From the NCBI GenBank assembly GCA_003131925.1, contig PKWC01000023.1, positions 1 to 5,915 on the forward strand: 5,915 bases of DNA. The letters are read 5' to 3'. Source of the DNA: Alphaproteobacteria bacterium (GTDB lineage Bacteria > Pseudomonadota > Alphaproteobacteria > Micropepsales > Micropepsaceae). Under the pieces are notes generated by a model. It worked only from the letters and a program-made list of their open reading frames with translations, was not told the origin of the DNA and ran no database searches. A program made the translations under genes and the position numbers. Positions 3,796 through 5,915 of this stretch are shown here, piece after piece. Within the stretch, counting starts at the first letter, position 1, and each line of letters starts with the position of its first letter.

Positions 3796-4962
3796 ATGCC
3801 AGCCGAATACGCGATGGGGTATCGCAAGCCGCCGGTGCATACGCGGTTTCAGAAGGGGCAGTCGGGGAATCCGGGCGGGAGACCAGGTGTCAAGAAGATC
3901 AGGCGGCGGAAATTCGCGCAGATGCTCGACGCAGCAATGTGCGAATCCACCGAGGTGGTGGCCATGACCCGTTGCGCGAGCATTTACGCAGCGTCGGCCA
4001 AGGGCATGGCGCTCGATAGTGTACGCGGTAAGACGGCAACGATCCGGCTGGTGTTCTCGCTTCTCGACGAACTGGACCATGTGGCGACTGACGGAAGACA
4101 GCGCCGGGGCTTCGACCGCAGACTCGAGGAGATGGAAGCGGCGGACAAGGCTGCGGCAGCGTACAGGAACGAACAGGAAACGGAGGTCGAGGCGGAGCCT
4201 GTTTCTCAGGGAGTTATCGAAGAAGGGCCGCGGCCGATGTGGGAAGAATACGCGGGCGAGGCGACCGGCAGCACCATCGAAACACCACCCCCCGATTTGT
4301 CACGGCCCGCAACAGCGGGCCGCCCAGATGAAACCCACTCGGAGCGCGAAAGCGGGAAGACGACTCTTCTCGATGGCGAAGGGCAAAGCGCCCGCAGCTG
4401 GGTGGCCCGCTCTCAGGCGGGCCATGACATGGAGGGGGTTGGTAGGACGAATTTCCAAACCGCAGCGTCTCGCCTCACTGAGGGGAACGAGCAGGGAGTT
4501 GAAACAGAATCGGAGCGGCAGTTCCTTGCCATCTCGCGCAGGGTGCCGAGCGAAAAGGAGCTGCGGCGACGCGAAGAGCAGGCGGAGATGGAGCGCGGGC
4601 GGCAGGCTTATGAATCGGCTCGCGCCACGGTCAAGGCCTTCGCCGAGAAACACGGCTACGAGTTTCCCGGAACCGCCTCCGTCGAGCCTGCCAAAGATGC
4701 TCTGGCCCCCCTCAGTGAGGGGCAAACGCAGGGAATTACAAATTCGCATCCCGAAGAGGGACCCCACAAACGGGCGCTGCGCGAACGGTTTGAAAGACTC
4801 GCCGCGGCGGAGCGAGAGGAAGCCGCACGCAAGGCCGCGCTCGCGGCGAAGGCGGTCCCTCTCTCCGCGGCAGATACACCGCCTCGCGACATCGGCATGA
4901 AAGAGCCGGAACCGCTGCCGGATTTCAGCATCTGGATGCGCGGGCAGCAGACGGCGCCGTGA
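3796..4962 (+). CDS. DUF5681 domain-containing protein with long charged C-terminal extension
   Basis: A 388-residue protein. The N-terminus carries the DUF5681 signature GYRKPPVHTRFQKGQSGNP followed by GGRPGVKKIRRR (residues 8-38), common in alphaproteobacterial chromosomal and phage-like proteins of unknown role. A helical block follows to about residue 130 (MLDAAMCESTEVVAMTRC, then RLVFSLLDELDHV). After that the protein is low-complexity and highly charged: a Gly/Pro/Glu-rich linker (about 140-235), a coiled-coil-like stretch (about 245-295) and an Ala/Glu/Arg-rich helix near 325-352. Most DUF5681 proteins I know are clearly shorter. The ATG at 3796 is chosen over the longer frame because AGGAGG (3781-3786) stands nine bases before it and because the upstream codons lie in the transposon. 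The insertion ends 30 bp before this start, so expression is probably altered. It converges on uvrA. Confidence 0.88.
   Translation: MPAEYAMGYRKPPVHTRFQKGQSGNPGGRPGVKKIRRRKFAQMLDAAMCESTEVVAMTRCASIYAASAKGMALDSVRGKTATIRLVFSLLDELDHVATDGRQRRGFDRRLEEMEAADKAAAAYRNEQETEVEAEPVSQGVIEEGPRPMWEEYAGEATGSTIETPPPDLSRPATAGRPDETHSERESGKTTLLDGEGQSARSWVARSQAGHDMEGVGRTNFQTAASRLTEGNEQGVETESERQFLAISRRVPSEKELRRREEQAEMERGRQAYESARATVKAFAEKHGYEFPGTASVEPAKDALAPLSEGQTQGITNSHPEEGPHKRALRERFERLAAAEREEAARKAALAAKAVPLSAADTPPRDIGMKEPEPLPDFSIWMRGQQTAP
4303..4322. repeat. GC palindrome inside the DUF5681 gene (first)
   Basis: CGGCCCGC and GCGGGCCG form a perfect 8-bp stem around AACA, within the linker-coding part (peptide RPATAGRP). 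Its core GGCCCGC/GCGGGCC recurs 100 bp downstream. Confidence 0.55.
4403..4424. repeat. GC palindrome inside the DUF5681 gene (second)
   Basis: TGGCCCGC and GCGGGCCA form a perfect 8-bp stem around TCTCAG. The seven-base core is the same as at 4303-4322, but it is read in a different frame (peptide VARSQAGH), so similarity is at the DNA level and not the protein level. Confidence 0.55.
4473..4500 (+). repeat. In-frame internal duplication, first copy
   Basis: These 28 bases match 4710-4737 at 22 positions, in the same codon frame. They encode LTEGNEQGV against LSEGQTQGI. The shared start is CCTCA-N-TGAGGGG, a near or full palindrome. Confidence 0.55.
4710..4737 (+). repeat. In-frame internal duplication, second copy
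   Basis: Partner of the copy at 4473-4500, 237 bp downstream. Here the first part is a full palindrome, CCCCTCAGTGAGGGG (4708-4722). It encodes LSEGQTQGI. Confidence 0.55.
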
Positions 4963-4984
4963 TGGCGCTCACATGGAGGCGCCG

Positions 4985-5031
4985 CCCCCCTCCGCCCGCT
5001 CCGCGGGCACCTCCCCCAGAAGTGGGGGAGG
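4985..5031 (-). repeat. Extragenic palindromic repeat, copy A (minus orientation)
   Basis: Two hairpins lie side by side: GCCCGC-tcc-GCGGGC (4994-5008) and CCTCCCCCA-gaag-TGGGGGAGG (5010-5031). On the minus strand the order of blocks equals copy B: a 9-bp G-rich stem, a short GC hairpin, then GGAGGGGG. It begins 22 bp after the DUF5681 stop. Confidence 0.75.
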
Positions 5032-5066
5032 AAAATCATGTGCGCATTTTCTGCGCCCGTATCTTT

Positions 5067-5111
5067 CCTCCCCCATCGTGGGGGAGGTGGCGCGAAGCGC
5101 CGGAGGGGGAA
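5067..5111 (+). repeat. Extragenic palindromic repeat, copy B (plus orientation)
   Basis: CCTCCCCCA-tcg-TGGGGGAGG (5067-5087) is followed by GGCGC-gaa-GCGCC (5089-5101) and GGAGGGGGAA (5102-5111). With copy A it forms an inverted pair around a 35-bp spacer (5032-5066). The pair sits between two convergent genes and may act as a two-way transcription terminator or 3' end protector, since neither gene has an obvious T-run terminator. Confidence 0.75.
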
Positions 5112-5144
5112 GTGATACCAGTATTACAGGGACAGTTTAGGTTC

Positions 5145-5915
5145 TTACTCCGCCGCGCGCACCGCCTTCGGCAGTGCACGTCCTTTGAGATAGGTCTTGA
5201 GATATTGGCCGGTGTAGGAGCGCGCGACCTTCGCCACGTCTTCGGGCGTGCCGGCCGCTACGATCTCGCCGCCGCCGTCGCCGCCCTCGGGACCGAGGTC
5301 GACGATCCAGTCGGCCGTCTTGATGACTTCGAGATTATGTTCGATCACCACCACGGTGTTGCCGTTGTCGACCAGCTCGTGCAGCACGTCGAGAAGCTTG
5401 GCGACGTCGTGGAAATGCAACCCCGTGGTCGGCTCGTCGAGGAAGTAGAGCGTACGGCCGGTGGCGCGGCGCGACAATTCCTTGGAGAGCTTCACGCGCT
5501 GCGCTTCGCCGCCCGACAAAGTCGTCGCCTGCTGGCCGATGCTGATATAGCCCAGACCCACCCGCGCCAGCGTGTCGAGCTTCTCGCGGATTGCAGGCAC
5601 GGCGCGGAACAATTCGGCGCCGGCTTCCACCGTCATGTCGAGGACGTCGGCGATCGAGTAGTCGCGAAATTTCACTTCGAGCGTTTCGCGGTTGTAGCGC
5701 TTCCCCTTGCACACATCGCACTGGACATAGACGTCGGGCAGAAAGTGCATCTCGATCTTGATGACGCCGTCGCCCTGGCAGGCCTCGCAGCGGCCGCCTT
5801 TCACGTTGAACGAGAAGCGTCCGGGCGCGTAGCCGCGCGCCTTGGATTCCGGCAACTCGGCGAACCAGTCGCGAATCGGGGTGAAGGCGCCGGTGTAGGT
5901 CGCCGGATTCGAGCG
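5145..5915 (-). CDS. uvrA: UvrA, excinuclease ABC subunit A (C-terminal part)
   Basis: The 256 residues visible are the C-terminal quarter of UvrA, the dimeric ATPase that finds bulky DNA lesions and loads UvrB in nucleotide excision repair. The frame is open to the right edge, so the gene's 5' part lies outside. At the edge it reads RSNPATYTGAFTPIRDWFAE, as in UvrA proteins. Next come the C-terminal zinc module CEAC and CDVC (Cys43, 46, 66, 69 of the visible part, C-X2-C-X19-C-X2-C), the ABC signature LSGGEAQRVKLSKEL, the Walker B segment LYFLDEPTTGLHFHD, and the switch histidine in VVVIEHNLEVIK. The typical end DLGPEGGDGGGEIVAAGTPE is also present. The stop is the TAA at 5147-5145. No damage is visible. 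The TTG at 5855 is not a start but an internal leucine codon. Confidence 0.98.
   Translation of the reverse strand, partial: RSNPATYTGAFTPIRDWFAELPESKARGYAPGRFSFNVKGGRCEACQGDGVIKIEMHFLPDVYVQCDVCKGKRYNRETLEVKFRDYSIADVLDMTVEAGAELFRAVPAIREKLDTLARVGLGYISIGQQATTLSGGEAQRVKLSKELSRRATGRTLYFLDEPTTGLHFHDVAKLLDVLHELVDNGNTVVVIEHNLEVIKTADWIVDLGPEGGDGGGEIVAAGTPEDVAKVARSYTGQYLKTYLKGRALPKAVRAAE

Noticed and set aside
4019..4900. 293-codon plus-strand frame and minus-strand frames 4300-4767 and 4656-5039
   Set aside because: All overlap the DUF5681 gene in other frames and have Arg- or Ala-biased shadow composition. The last also runs through the intergenic palindrome.
5248..5721. Frames of 66 codons (plus) and 128 codons (minus) inside uvrA
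   Set aside because: They are alternate frames of the clearly identified UvrA coding sequence.
1..5915. tRNA, rRNA, CRISPR array, integrase or attachment site
   Set aside because: No cloverleaf-like segment, regularly spaced repeats or recombinase gene was seen on reading both strands.

Overview
The window looks like chromosomal DNA from a GC-rich alphaproteobacterium, most likely a Hyphomicrobiales member near Bradyrhizobium/Rhodopseudomonas/Xanthobacteraceae. This is inferred from the UvrA sequence, the DUF5681 protein (motif GYRKPPVHTRFQKGQSGNP), and intergenic palindromes of the GTGGCGCGAAGCGCCGGAGG type. No species can be named from the sequence alone.

Layout. The left flank (1-837) holds one intact minus-strand gene, a VOC/glyoxalase-fold protein. 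Just downstream of it is a short signal-peptide-like coding remnant, and at the window edge a partial copy of the palindromic repeat. The centre (838-3765) is a mobile element of about 2.93 kb. It is bounded by 24-bp inverted repeats (the outer 15 bp perfect) and by a near-perfect 8-bp target duplication (TCCTCCC plus C or G). It carries an IS1595/ISXO2-type transposase followed by four genes that are not transposition genes of any kind I recognise: a 94-aa orphan in line with the transposase, an 80-aa minus-strand orphan, a 59-aa basic protein, and a minus-strand DUF3800 protein. The right flank (3766-5915) holds a DUF5681 protein with a long charged C-terminal extension, an inverted pair of palindromic repeats, and the C-terminal quarter of uvrA on the minus strand, running off the window.

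How it fits together. The element inserted between a possible promoter (-35 TTGACA at 800) and the ribosome binding site of the DUF5681 gene. One duplicated target copy (3766-3773) is itself complementary to that gene's Shine-Dalgarno. Inside the element the genes form divergent and convergent pairs: 94-aa and 80-aa converge on two strong hairpins, 80-aa and 59-aa diverge, and 59-aa and DUF3800 converge with an 8-bp stop-codon overlap. The transposase is expected to be driven by a promoter whose -35 lies inside the left inverted repeat, and its start codon is in the stem of a small hairpin with the Shine-Dalgarno in the loop.

The most interesting object is the element as a whole: an IS1595-family transposon with a cargo of uncharacterised genes, including an acidic-motif DUF3800 protein. 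Passenger-gene IS1595 elements are known as a class; whether this cargo set has been described cannot be decided here.
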